This document shows, in pieces, positions 1 to 6,757 of a stretch of 9,648 nucleotides of DNA (its first letter is position 1; each line of letters starts with the position of its first letter). The translations under genes were made by a program, and so were the position numbers. This DNA is from an uncultured Collinsella sp. GTDB taxonomy: Bacteria > Actinomycetota > Coriobacteriia > Coriobacteriales > Coriobacteriaceae. The stretch covers positions 1-9,648 of the forward strand of contig UQWV01000067.1 in the NCBI GenBank assembly GCA_900544845.1, in the 5' to 3' direction. The notes beneath the pieces are model-generated. The model had not been told where the DNA came from, did no database searches, and saw only the letters and a list, made by a program, of their open reading frames with translations.

Positions 1-502
1 CTAAAATCGGCAGCCCCTGACGCGTCTGTTGACCCAGTGCATAGGTCGCACGCTTCATAAAGTCGGCATCGATGACGGTCTCGTCGTCATCCAAAAACAC
101 AACCGCGTCGTGCCCCAGCACCGCCGCGCAGGCAAGACCCATGTTGCGGATGGCGCCGTAGCCGCGCAGGCTCACGCACTCGCCCGAGCCTTTGGGCGCA
201 ATCTGCGCCACGCGATCGGCAACACGCGAAGCCTGAGTATTGGTAACGATGGTGACCTTAAGTGTGGGATGCGCATTAACGATTTCGCGCACGCGATGGG
301 ATACGTCGGCCGTGGCAGAAACCGGACAGACCACCAAGAGAATGATGCGCGGAATGTCGCGCACCTGTTCGAGCGAAGTCAGGCAGCGATCGAGTTCCGG
401 GTTGGCGGCATTGAGCGACGTCGAGTGATCGTAGGTGCCGGGAGCGTTTGCTTGGGTATCATCGCCCGCCCAATATGTTGGGATCACAACCGTGGCGTTC
501 AT
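1..502 (-). CDS. Glycosyltransferase family 2 protein, 3' end outside window
   Basis: Only the first 167 codons are present; the frame is open to the window edge. The product starts MNATVVIPTYW, the first beta strand of a GT-A (family 2) fold. A CLTSLE helix follows near residues 40-45 and an ILLVVCPVS strand near 54-62. The FLDDDE stretch near residues 144-149 is the DxD-type motif that in this fold binds the nucleotide-sugar through a metal. Between PTYW and the first helix there is an extra polar segment of about 20 residues that many GT2 enzymes lack. No signal peptide or membrane segment is seen in this part, so the catalytic domain should be cytosolic. The start is supported by AAGGAGG at 517-511, eight bases upstream. 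The sugar and acceptor cannot be inferred. The MFS gene lies upstream on the same strand, separated by a terminator-like hairpin. Confidence 0.8.
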   Translation of the reverse strand, partial: MNATVVIPTYWAGDDTQANAPGTYDHSTSLNAANPELDRCLTSLEQVRDIPRIILLVVCPVSATADVSHRVREIVNAHPTLKVTIVTNTQASRVADRVAQIAPKGSGECVSLRGYGAIRNMGLACAAVLGHDAVVFLDDDETVIDADFMKRATYALGQQTRQGLPIL

Positions 503-520
503 ACCTTTACCCTCCTTGCA

Positions 521-559
521 ACACAAAAACGGGGCGCCGCCAAACACAGGCGACGCCCC
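521..559 (-). terminator. Terminator-like hairpin between MFS gene and glycosyltransferase
   Basis: The arms at 531-541 and 549-559 pair over 11 positions with one C-A mismatch, around the 7-base loop 542-548. Read on the minus strand the hairpin is followed by GTTTTTGTGTT, a short U-rich run. It lies about 125 bp after the MFS stop and only a few bases before the ribosome site of the glycosyltransferase. It may simply end the MFS transcript. If the glycosyltransferase promoter lies upstream of it (a TATGAT -10-like hexamer sits at 582-577, without a good -35), it would be a leader attenuator. On the plus strand no T-run follows. Confidence 0.6.
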
Positions 560-684
560 GCGACCTAGCTGGTTCCATCATACCCACTTGGGCTAAACAT
601 TGTTCGGAAGTCAGAATGATTTATGCGGCTACTTCCAAAAGAGTGCTGCAGATAGGCACAATTGCCGTACTGAGCCCGGTTGTC

Positions 685-1935
685 TTACGCCGCCGCCTGA
701 GCCATACGGGACAGACGGACCAGCAGCAAAAAGCCAACAACCAGCAGAACGCCAATAGAAAGGACGCCCAGCGACGGGTTGCCGGTCAGCGAGGTGACGA
801 CCGACACCAGGAAGGTGCCCATCACGCTTGCGTAGCGGCCAAAGATATCAAAGAAGCCATAGTACTCGTTGGACTTTTCCTTGGGGATGATGCGGCCAAA
901 ATAGCTGCGGCTCAGCGCCTGCGCACCGCCTTGGAACAGACCGACCAAAATGGCGAGCACCCAAAACTCAAAGGCGGTCTTTAAGAAAAACGCGGCAAAG
1001 AGCACGATGCCCATGTAGGCGGCGACGGCCACCAGGATCATGTTGAGCGTGCCCACGCGTCCGGCGAGCTTGCCGTAGATGATGGCGGACGGAAAGGCCA
1101 CGAACTGCGTAACGAGCAGCGCCAGCACCAGCTGGGTCGAATCGATGCCCAGAGCCGATCCGTAGCTGGTTGCCATGGAAATGACCGTGTGCACACCGTC
1201 GATGTAGAAGAAGAACGCGATCATGTAGACCAGCACGGTCTTGTTGTGGGCGATCTCGCGCATGGTGTGTCCGACCTCGGAGAACACGCCGCCCACGATG
1301 TGACCGAGAGTGTCCTGGGGACCACGCTCGCGACCGTACTTTTGCTTATAGGTGCGAATGAGCGGCAGGGTAAAGATGAGCCACCAGGCACCGGTGATGA
1401 CAAACGACAGACGTGTTGCCAGCATGGTGGGGACGCCAAGAGCGGGGCCACCCATGATAAGCGCCAGGCAGATGATGAACGGCACGGTGGAACCGATGTA
1501 GCCCCAGGCATAGCCCGAGCTGGACACGGCGTCCATGCGCTCGTCAGTGGTAATGTCGGGCAGCATGGCGTCGTAGAACGTCATGGAAGAGTTAAGGCCG
1601 ATGGTGCACAGCACGTACACGGTCAAAAATGCCATGGCGGACATGGGGATAGCCTGCGCCAGGCAAAGAACCAGGCCCGTGAGGAAGAAGCCCAAGAAGA
1701 ACTTAATCTTGTTGCCGGCGTAATCGGCAAGCGCGCCCAGAATGGGCATGAGCATGGCAATGACCAGCGAGGCAATCGTCTGCGCGTTGCCCCAAGCGAC
1801 CACCAGGTCTGCCGAGGAAGCACCGGTATTGATGGCGTTAAAGTAGATGGGCACCACCGAGGTATTGAGCAGCACGAGGGCCGAGTTGCCCACATCGTAC
1901 ATAACCCAGTTACGCTCGAGCTTGGTGTATTTCAT
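685..1935 (-). CDS. MFS transporter, UMF1 / Atg22-like family
   Basis: This 416-residue, highly hydrophobic protein with about 12 predicted membrane segments has the length expected of an MFS carrier. The N-terminus (LERNWVMYDVGNSA near residues 6-19, followed by VVPIYF) is typical of the UMF1 group related to yeast Atg22. A motif-A-like loop GALADYAGNKIK is at residues 67-78. YDAMLPDI at 121-128, GYAWGYIGS at 141-149 and the conserved block SRSYFGRIIPKEKSNEYYG-FFD at about 342-363 agree with this family. A central cytoplasmic loop near residues 193-230 divides the two six-helix halves. Substrates of bacterial UMF1 proteins are mostly unknown; Atg22 exports amino acids from the yeast vacuole, so an amino-acid role is possible but not shown. 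The start is supported by GAAGGGG at 1950-1944 with 8 bases of spacing. The gene is probably transcribed alone or with the phospholipase-like gene 100 bp upstream; no convincing promoter was found between them. Confidence 0.88.
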   Translation of the reverse strand: MKYTKLERNWVMYDVGNSALVLLNTSVVPIYFNAINTGASSADLVVAWGNAQTIASLVIAMLMPILGALADYAGNKIKFFLGFFLTGLVLCLAQAIPMSAMAFLTVYVLCTIGLNSSMTFYDAMLPDITTDERMDAVSSSGYAWGYIGSTVPFIICLALIMGGPALGVPTMLATRLSFVITGAWWLIFTLPLIRTYKQKYGRERGPQDTLGHIVGGVFSEVGHTMREIAHNKTVLVYMIAFFFYIDGVHTVISMATSYGSALGIDSTQLVLALLVTQFVAFPSAIIYGKLAGRVGTLNMILVAVAAYMGIVLFAAFFLKTAFEFWVLAILVGLFQGGAQALSRSYFGRIIPKEKSNEYYGFFDIFGRYASVMGTFLVSVVTSLTGNPSLGVLSIGVLLVVGFLLLVRLSRMAQAAA

Positions 1936-2036
1936 GGACAGGGCCCCTTCGTATTCGCCCGATATGCAGTTAGTTCATCGTACCCCAATTGTCCAGAGGC
2001 GCCGGTAAGGATTCGGCAAAGGGGCACGCACGAGCC

Positions 2037-2981
2037 CTACTCCTCGCGGTCGAACTCTTCGTCGGCGCCGAGCGCGCGACCGCTGTAATTGACGTGGTTG
2101 GTCACGGCTTCCATATCGCCGGTCTCGATAAAGCGGGCGACGGTGAGCTCGTAATCGAGCAGTGCGCGGTCAAAGACCTCGGGGAAGCTCTCGGTCGAGA
2201 CTTCATCGGTAAAGGGGCTCTTCCATGCCAAGTGGCCCAGATTTCCGGTACGCTCGGGCAGCTCGGTCGTCACGCGGTGCGCAAGGCCGTCGAGCAGCGA
2301 ATAATCGTGCACCAAGCCCTCAAGCAGGGCAATCGCACGCGTCTTGGCCGAACCGGCCGGCTCGATAGTGCGGTAGAGCAGCTGCATGTCCGAGACGGCG
2401 CCGGCGTACTCCCCCGCCGGGATGTCGATACCGTACACGCGTCCGGCGACGTAGCTCATCAGCACACCGGCAACGCGATTGATGCGGTCGGTAGTGACGA
2501 TCTCGCCCGCCGGCGGATAATCCTCGACCGTAGCCCCATCGCGCTTGAGCTGCAGCATCAGCACGTCCAGGTCGCTTTCGAGCACGGCATGAACTTGACT
2601 GCCCGAAGCCTCGAGCTCGGGATCGGACTCGACAATGCCAAACTGCTGCTCGTAGACAAAGGGGTGGGCATTGCGATCGAGCACATAGTGCGACAGCAGG
2701 CCCAGCGCAAAGGCACGACCCAGATTGGCATCGCGCGGCTGCAGGTGCGACACGCCGTCGCGCAGGCACGAGAACTGGCGCGACATGCGCGAGCGATGCA
2801 TGACCTGAGCAAGTGACATACAGTCGGAAATGCGCGGCGTGAGCATGTGGAAGAAAAACGGGTCGGGACCTTGGTTTCCCAGGATAAAGGCGATACGCTC
2901 CTCGTCGGACGCGATAACGCCCTGCGGAAGACGGTCGATGCTTTCCTCGCCAAACAGATGATGCGTAATGAGCGCGGGCAT
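2037..2981 (-). CDS. Zinc-dependent phospholipase C-like protein
   Basis: The 314-residue protein begins MPALITHHLFGEE and matches the all-helical zinc-dependent phospholipase C / S1-P1 nuclease fold. Likely metal-site residues are visible in order: H7 and H8, D40 in GNQGPDPFF, H98 and D102 in LSHYVLDRNAH, H106, and H131/E135 in HAVLE. These parallel the HxxxD and HxxxE zinc ligands of clostridial alpha-toxin. Unlike secreted toxins it has no signal peptide and no C-terminal membrane-binding C2 domain, so it is probably a cytosolic housekeeping member; such members are often annotated only by this domain. Lipase activity is therefore not certain. The acidic tail (EEFDREE) looks non-catalytic. 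The start is backed by GAAAGGA about 5 bases upstream (2993-2987). The gene is 91 bp downstream of the response regulator on the same strand, with its own promoter candidate in the gap, so it may be in or next to that operon. Confidence 0.82.
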   Translation of the reverse strand: MPALITHHLFGEESIDRLPQGVIASDEERIAFILGNQGPDPFFFHMLTPRISDCMSLAQVMHRSRMSRQFSCLRDGVSHLQPRDANLGRAFALGLLSHYVLDRNAHPFVYEQQFGIVESDPELEASGSQVHAVLESDLDVLMLQLKRDGATVEDYPPAGEIVTTDRINRVAGVLMSYVAGRVYGIDIPAGEYAGAVSDMQLLYRTIEPAGSAKTRAIALLEGLVHDYSLLDGLAHRVTTELPERTGNLGHLAWKSPFTDEVSTESFPEVFDRALLDYELTVARFIETGDMEAVTNHVNYSGRALGADEEFDREE

Positions 2982-3013
2982 AATAATCCTTTCGATTTCA
3001 TTCGATGCAATCC

Positions 3014-3040
3014 ATTATGCCCACCGTGCAGCCATGCCAA
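3014..3040 (-). promoter_or_regulatory. Possible sigma-70-type promoter for phospholipase-like gene
   Basis: On the minus strand TTGGCA (3040-3035) and CATAAT (3019-3014) each match 5 of 6 consensus bases. The spacer is 15 bp, shorter than the usual 17, which lowers confidence. The predicted transcript would start about 25 bases before the ATG at 2981, leaving room for the ribosome site. If real, the phospholipase-like gene can be expressed independently of the two-component genes upstream. Confidence 0.35.
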
Positions 3041-3072
3041 ACCTGCAACGGTAAACGATGGCGTACCGACCC

Positions 3073-3807
3073 TTACGCAAGCCCCAAGTGCGATTTGACC
3101 TCGGCAGCGCGACGGCGTGAAACGGGCACCGTCGAGCTCACACGGTCGAGCCTGAGCTCCATCAGGCCCGTGGAGCCGATCTCGACATTATGCACGTCTT
3201 CCAAATTAACCAGATAGCTGCGGTGGACGCGGATAAAGCCCTCGGAGGCTAGGCGACGCTCGAGCGAGGAAATCGACTCATTGATCAGGTACGTCCCCTC
3301 GGCGCAGGCGGCGTTGCAAAAATCGGCGCGCGCCTCAAAGTAGCAGACGTCCGCCACGGGAATGAACACCTTTTTGCCCCCGCGGTCCACCGTCAAGCGC
3401 AAAGGCTGACGCGGAGCATGGACGACACGGCGAGCGCCCAGGGCAGTCTCGATCTTGTCGAGCGCCTTTGACAGGCGGGCATCCTCAACCGGTTTGACGA
3501 TGTAATCGACAGCATCGAGGTTATAGGCATCGGCCGCATGCTCGGCAAATGCCGTCACAAACACCACGACCGGCGGCGTCTTTAGGTTCTGCAGCGTCTC
3601 GGCAAGCTCAATTCCCGAGCGACCGGGCATGGTAATGTCTAAAAACAGCACGTCGGGCTTGTTCGACAGAATCGACTCCACGGCTTCGGTGACATTGCCC
3701 GCCTCGGCAATCTGACCCACACGCGTATCCTTTTCCAACAGATAGCGTAGCTCAGCCCTAATTGGAGGCTCGTCATCAACCACCAGGATGTTCCAGCCTT
3801 CGGACAT
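3073..3807 (-). CDS. LytTR-family response regulator
   Basis: This 244-residue protein has an N-terminal CheY-like receiver (about residues 5-122) and a C-terminal LytTR DNA-binding domain (about 136-243). The receiver has the acidic pair D11/D12, the predicted phospho-acceptor D57 in FLDITMPG, T85 and K105 in DYIVKPV, so the full switch set is present. The LytTR part contains VCYFEARADFC and the signature FIRVHRSYLVNL (191-202). LytTR regulators bind paired 9-bp direct repeats upstream of their targets and usually control secreted or surface functions, bacteriocins, quorum sensing or metabolite uptake. The start at 3807 has GAGGGG eight bases upstream (3821-3816). It lies 38 bp after the kinase stop on the same strand, so the two are almost certainly cotranscribed, kinase first. 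The target genes cannot be read from the sequence; I saw no convincing LytTR repeat pair in the intergenic regions here. Confidence 0.93.
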   Translation of the reverse strand: MSEGWNILVVDDEPPIRAELRYLLEKDTRVGQIAEAGNVTEAVESILSNKPDVLFLDITMPGRSGIELAETLQNLKTPPVVVFVTAFAEHAADAYNLDAVDYIVKPVEDARLSKALDKIETALGARRVVHAPRQPLRLTVDRGGKKVFIPVADVCYFEARADFCNAACAEGTYLINESISSLERRLASEGFIRVHRSYLVNLEDVHNVEIGSTGLMELRLDRVSSTVPVSRRRAAEVKSHLGLA

Positions 3808-3845
3808 ATGCGCTTCCCCTCTTTTTCTCTCAATCCAACCGCGTG

Positions 3846-5231
3846 CTACACCGTTAGCGGCGCCGGCTCATGCGGCTCGCCGTTCAACTCAACGATGACC
3901 TGCGTTCCCACGCCCTCCTGGGACTTCACGCGCATGCCAGAATCTTCTCCGTAAAAGAAATGGATGCGCTGAAGCACGTTGAAGAGCGCCAGGCCGCAAC
4001 CTCGCTTGACGGAGCCGTCGGCGGTAATGCTCTCGGGCTCCTCTCGGCGATGCTGCTCAAACAGATGCGCGCAGGCTTCTTCGCTCATCCCGATGCCGTC
4101 ATCTTCGACGATGATCTCCAAGCCGTCATCGGTCTCGAAAGCCCTAACACGAATAGAAAGCGGCTCGATCTCGCGCTGCGCATGCTTGATGCAGTTTTCG
4201 AGCAGCGGCTGCAAGATAAACGGCGGCACCAGGCTGTCGCGCACCTCAAAGTCGATGTCGACCGAGACGCGCAGACGGCCGTCGCCATACCGGGCCTGCA
4301 TAAGATTGATATAACGAGTGCCCTGTTCCACCTCGTGCTCGAGCGTGGTGAGCGTATCGGAATCAGAAAGCGTCTGACGATAGTAGTTGGAAAAGTCGAT
4401 CAGCAGCGATCGCGCCTTGTCGGGCTCGGTTCGAACGAGCGACACGATCGTGCTAATGGTATTGAATAGAAAATGCGGGTCGACCTGCGACTGCAGGGCG
4501 CGAAGCTCAACGCGGGCTGTGAGCTCGTCCTGGCGCTCGAGCTCAAAGCTGGCGAGCTGCGTGGAAATTAGATCGGCAAAACCCGAGGCAAGGGCCGTCT
4601 GGCGCATATCAATGCTGCTCAGGCGGGGATAGTACAGCTCGAGCGTACCCACGCAATGCCCGCGCACGGTAAGCGGTGCGACAATACCGGCGCGCAGGCG
4701 GGGAAAATAACCGCCCGTCTCATTGGAGGTGTCACGAGAAAACACGCTCTGCTCGCCCGTCTCAATCACACTGAGCGTGGTCTTGAGTACGACCGGGGTG
4801 CCGGCAGGGCACTTTGCCGAGTCCTCGCCCCAGCTTGCCAACACCTGTTTGCCGTCGGTAAAGCAGATGGCAGAGGCGATGGTCTCGGACAGGATAATTT
4901 TAGAGGCGCCCAGGGCCGCTTCGGGCGTAAGGCCGCGCGACGTGTAGGCGAATATTTTTGATGCGATGGCAAGCGTACGGTCGGTTGCGCTCGATGTGAG
5001 GTCGTCGGGGACCACAAAGACATACGAGAAAAAGAAGCACAGCATGACCATGCCGGCAATAACGACAACGCCCGGAACGGGATTGGGGTTATCGGTTAAA
5101 TCCATGATAAGCAGCAGGATAAGCGCCGGAACGACAACACCGAGCAGGATGGCCTGAACCACATGCTGGGCCGTACGAAAGACCTTGGTAGAGTTGTAGC
5201 TCTTGCCCAGAATCAGCCTGTTTAAATCCAC
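3846..5231 (-). CDS. LytS/YehU-type sensor histidine kinase with GAF domain
   Basis: The product has 461 residues from the GTG at 5231, or 463 from the ATG at 5237; positions here use the ATG form. Two membrane helices (about 26-48 and 57-77) with almost no extracellular loop are followed by a GAF-like domain (about 85-230). The His_kinase domain carries QSQVDPHFLFN with the predicted phospho-acceptor H255, and the ATPase domain shows LLENCIKHA (N348), VEDDGIGM (378-384) and GCGLALFN (413-420). These motifs define the LytS/YehU class that pairs with LytTR regulators, as the next gene confirms. Classical LytS has a multi-helix 5TM-type sensor instead; here the signal is probably sensed in the cytoplasm by the GAF domain or within the membrane. 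Several cysteines occur in or near the GAF region (C125, C143, C195), so a redox or metal signal is imaginable but unproven. The gene starts about 110 bp after the amidohydrolase stop, beyond a terminator. Confidence 0.92.
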   Translation of the reverse strand: MDLNRLILGKSYNSTKVFRTAQHVVQAILLGVVVPALILLLIMDLTDNPNPVPGVVVIAGMVMLCFFFSYVFVVPDDLTSSATDRTLAIASKIFAYTSRGLTPEAALGASKIILSETIASAICFTDGKQVLASWGEDSAKCPAGTPVVLKTTLSVIETGEQSVFSRDTSNETGGYFPRLRAGIVAPLTVRGHCVGTLELYYPRLSSIDMRQTALASGFADLISTQLASFELERQDELTARVELRALQSQVDPHFLFNTISTIVSLVRTEPDKARSLLIDFSNYYRQTLSDSDTLTTLEHEVEQGTRYINLMQARYGDGRLRVSVDIDFEVRDSLVPPFILQPLLENCIKHAQREIEPLSIRVRAFETDDGLEIIVEDDGIGMSEEACAHLFEQHRREEPESITADGSVKRGCGLALFNVLQRIHFFYGEDSGMRVKSQEGVGTQVIVELNGEPHEPAPLTV

Positions 5232-5237
5232 CGTCAT

Positions 5238-5245
5238 CCCCTTTT
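5238..5245 (-). promoter_or_regulatory. Ribosome binding site that favours the GTG start of the kinase
   Basis: The purine run AAAAGGGG directly abuts the ATG at 5237, leaving no spacer, so that ATG is a poor start. Six bases separate it from the in-frame GTG at 5231-5229, a normal distance. I therefore prefer the GTG, which removes two residues. The ATG remains possible if the SD is used weakly. Confidence 0.55.
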
Positions 5246-5263
5246 ATCTATCGCACCCATAGC

Positions 5264-5290
5264 AATAAAGAGGGCCGCAAGCGACCCTCT
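5264..5290 (-). terminator. Intrinsic terminator after the amidohydrolase gene
   Basis: The arms 5269-5277 and 5282-5290 pair over nine positions with one G-U wobble, closing a CUUG tetraloop on the minus-strand transcript. Read on that strand the stem ends in CCCTCT and continues TTATTG, giving the U-rich tail of an intrinsic terminator. It lies 58 bp after the amidohydrolase stop and about 30 bp before the kinase start, so it should separate these two transcription units. No T-run follows on the plus strand. Confidence 0.75.
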
Positions 5291-5292
5291 CC

Positions 5293-5307
5293 ATTGCATT
5301 ATGCAAT
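5293..5307. repeat. 15-bp perfect palindrome before the kinase operon
   Basis: ATTGCATTATGCAAT is a perfect inverted repeat of 7+1+7 bases. It lies between the amidohydrolase stop and its terminator, and about 60 bp upstream of the kinase start. On the minus strand it contains CATAAT (5303-5298), a -10-like hexamer, but the -35 region 17 bp upstream (ATGTAA) is poor. It could be an operator overlapping a kinase promoter; this is inference. Confidence 0.4.
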
Positions 5308-5348
5308 CAAATACTGTGTTTTACATCCAGTCGTCGATGAACGGTAGT

Positions 5349-6626
5349 TTAGGCGCTGTATTTGTTGGCCTCGCCAAAGGTGCCAGCCTCGACGATCCAG
5401 CCGTCCTTCATGATGACGTCCATGTTGTCGGTGTTGAGCACGTGGATGTCGGCGGCGACGTCGCCGTTGACGACCAGCAGGTCGGCGCACTTGCCGGCCT
5501 CGATGGAACCGGTCTCGTCCTCGATGTGGCACATCTTGGCACCGTTGAGGGTGGCACAGGTGATGGTCTCGACCGGGGTGAAGCCGATCTTGTCGACGAA
5601 CTCGTACATCTCCTCGATGGAGCAGGTGCCGTACGGGGTGACGAAGGAGAAGGAGTCGGAGCCGATCGTCATGACGACGCCGCGCTTCTTGGCCTCGCGC
5701 AGGCAGTCGTAGTTGCGCTGCAGCTCCTTCTCGACCAGGGTGCCCTCGTACTTGTCATGCAGCTCGGGGACGTAGACGGGCGGATAGGTGGCGTACCAGG
5801 TGGGCAGGAAGGCGATCGTCGGGGTGAAGAAGGTGCCCTGCTCGGCCATAAGGTCCATGGTGCGCTCATCGATATCGAAGCCGTGAATCAGCTGCTCGCA
5901 GCCAAAGCGAACGGAATCGTAGGCAGCGGCGTGGTTGTTGTAGCAGTGGCTCCACACGGGGATGCCGACCATCTTGGCCTCTTCGACCACGGCCTGGATC
6001 TCCTCGGAGCAATAGTGCTGGTCGCGACCGGAGTCCCAGCGCCAGATGCCGCCACCGGTAGCCCAGATCTTGATGGCATCGGGGTTCTCGCGCAGGCGAC
6101 GACGGACGGCCTTGCGCAGATCCCAAGGGCCATCGACCTGGTCGCCCCAGGGATGGGATTCCTTGTTGAGCTCCTGGGTGCAGTGGTGGGAGTCACCGTG
6201 GCCGGCAACGCGGCAGAAGCCGAGGCCGGTGGCCAGAACGCGCGGGCCCTTAAAGACGCCCTTGTCGATGCAGTCACGGATCTGGATACCAAAGCGGCCG
6301 ATCTCGCAGACGGTGGTGAGGCCGTGGGTGAGGCAGTCGTAGGCCTGCTTGACGGCGACGGCCTGCTTCTCGAGGAGCGGCTGCATGACCCAATCGGTGT
6401 CATCGTCGGTCAGGTTGCCCGAGAAGTGCAGGTGGGTGTCGATCAGGCCGGGAAGGACGGTCTTGCCGGCGGCATCGATAGCCTCAACGCCCTCGGGAAG
6501 GTCCTGCATAGTGCCGGCGTACTCGATCTTGCCGTTGTCGTCGACGAGAACGAGGGAGTTCTCGACCGGCTCGGCACCGGTACCGTCGATGAGCTTGCCG
6601 CCAACGATTGCATACTTAGTGGACAT
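5349..6626 (-). CDS. Metal-dependent amidohydrolase, peptidase/ochratoxinase-like subgroup
   Basis: This 425-residue protein has the amidohydrolase-superfamily layout: an N-terminal beta sandwich strand set (YAIVGGKLIDGTG), a TIM barrel from about residue 58, and a C-terminal return to the sandwich (GSIEAGKCADLLVVNGDV). The binuclear site is complete: H65 and H67 in DTHLHF, K186 in IKIWATGGG as the expected carboxylated lysine, H227 in WSHCYN, H248 in LIHGF and D324 in GSDS. Lysine, two strand histidines and this order fit the subgroup that includes Xaa-Arg/Lys or Xaa-Pro dipeptidases and ochratoxinase, which cut the amide of N-acyl or aminoacyl amino acids. The exact substrate is not evident. 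There is no signal peptide, so it is cytosolic and depends on import. AAGGAGG (6637-6631) is four bases before the ATG. The APC permease lies directly upstream on the same strand, 131 bp away. Lysine and glutamate codons are mostly AAG and GAG, a sign of high expression shared with the permease. Confidence 0.9.
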   Translation of the reverse strand: MSTKYAIVGGKLIDGTGAEPVENSLVLVDDNGKIEYAGTMQDLPEGVEAIDAAGKTVLPGLIDTHLHFSGNLTDDDTDWVMQPLLEKQAVAVKQAYDCLTHGLTTVCEIGRFGIQIRDCIDKGVFKGPRVLATGLGFCRVAGHGDSHHCTQELNKESHPWGDQVDGPWDLRKAVRRRLRENPDAIKIWATGGGIWRWDSGRDQHYCSEEIQAVVEEAKMVGIPVWSHCYNNHAAAYDSVRFGCEQLIHGFDIDERTMDLMAEQGTFFTPTIAFLPTWYATYPPVYVPELHDKYEGTLVEKELQRNYDCLREAKKRGVVMTIGSDSFSFVTPYGTCSIEEMYEFVDKIGFTPVETITCATLNGAKMCHIEDETGSIEAGKCADLLVVNGDVAADIHVLNTDNMDVIMKDGWIVEAGTFGEANKYSA

Positions 6627-6636
6627 GGTTCCTCCT

Positions 6637-6648
6637 TATGGATCCATA
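6637..6648. repeat. 12-bp palindrome over the amidohydrolase start region
   Basis: TATGGATCCATA is a perfect palindrome. It overlaps the end of the -10 candidate (6650-6645) and touches the ribosome site (6637-6631). A repressor bound here would block transcription, and the same site in RNA could pair weakly next to the Shine-Dalgarno. A chance BamHI-type palindrome is an alternative. Confidence 0.35.
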
Positions 6649-6674
6649 TAGTGGGCGAGGCCGTGTTGGGTCAA
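6645..6674 (-). promoter_or_regulatory. Candidate promoter of the amidohydrolase gene
   Basis: On the minus strand TTGACC (6674-6669, 5/6 to the -35 consensus) is followed after 18 bp by TATATG (6650-6645, 4/6 to the -10). The start of transcription would fall near 6638, giving an unusually short leader of about a dozen bases that begins at the ribosome site. It would let the hydrolase be expressed apart from the permease. Confidence 0.5.
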
Positions 6675-6699
6675 GGCCTCACAAAGCTACCCAAGTGGT

Positions 6700-6751
6700 G
6701 CCGGGTTCGGTGCGCGGGAGAGAGGGTCCCGCGCACCCGATCCGCCCCGGC
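6700..6751 (-). other. Strong hairpin between permease and amidohydrolase
   Basis: An 11-bp perfect stem (6709-6719 with 6727-6737, 7-base loop) is nested inside a second perfect 6-bp stem (6700-6705 with 6746-6751). It begins 6 bp after the permease stop on the minus strand. The bases after it (ACCACTTGGG) contain no U-run, so it is not a standard intrinsic terminator. It may protect the 3' end of the permease mRNA, act as a weak or factor-assisted terminator, or set the permease-to-hydrolase ratio. Confidence 0.6.
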
Positions 6752-6757
6752 TAGGCG

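Noticed and set aside
1970..1980. CAGTTAG as half of a LytTR binding repeat upstream of the MFS gene
   Set aside because: LytTR sites need a second similar 9-mer about two helical turns away, and none is visible.
2000..2036. GGGC...GCCC inverted repeat followed by a short T-run after the phospholipase-like gene
   Set aside because: The stem is only four base pairs with mismatches inside and three T's after it; too weak to call a terminator.
1936..2036. TGGACA and TACGAT hexamers upstream of the MFS gene
   Set aside because: No combination gives a spacing near 17 bp with acceptable hexamers, so no promoter is called.
1189..2088. A 299-codon plus-strand frame opposite the MFS gene
   Set aside because: It is a His/Gly/Asp-rich shadow of membrane-helix codons read backwards, and it crosses the MFS start into the intergenic region.
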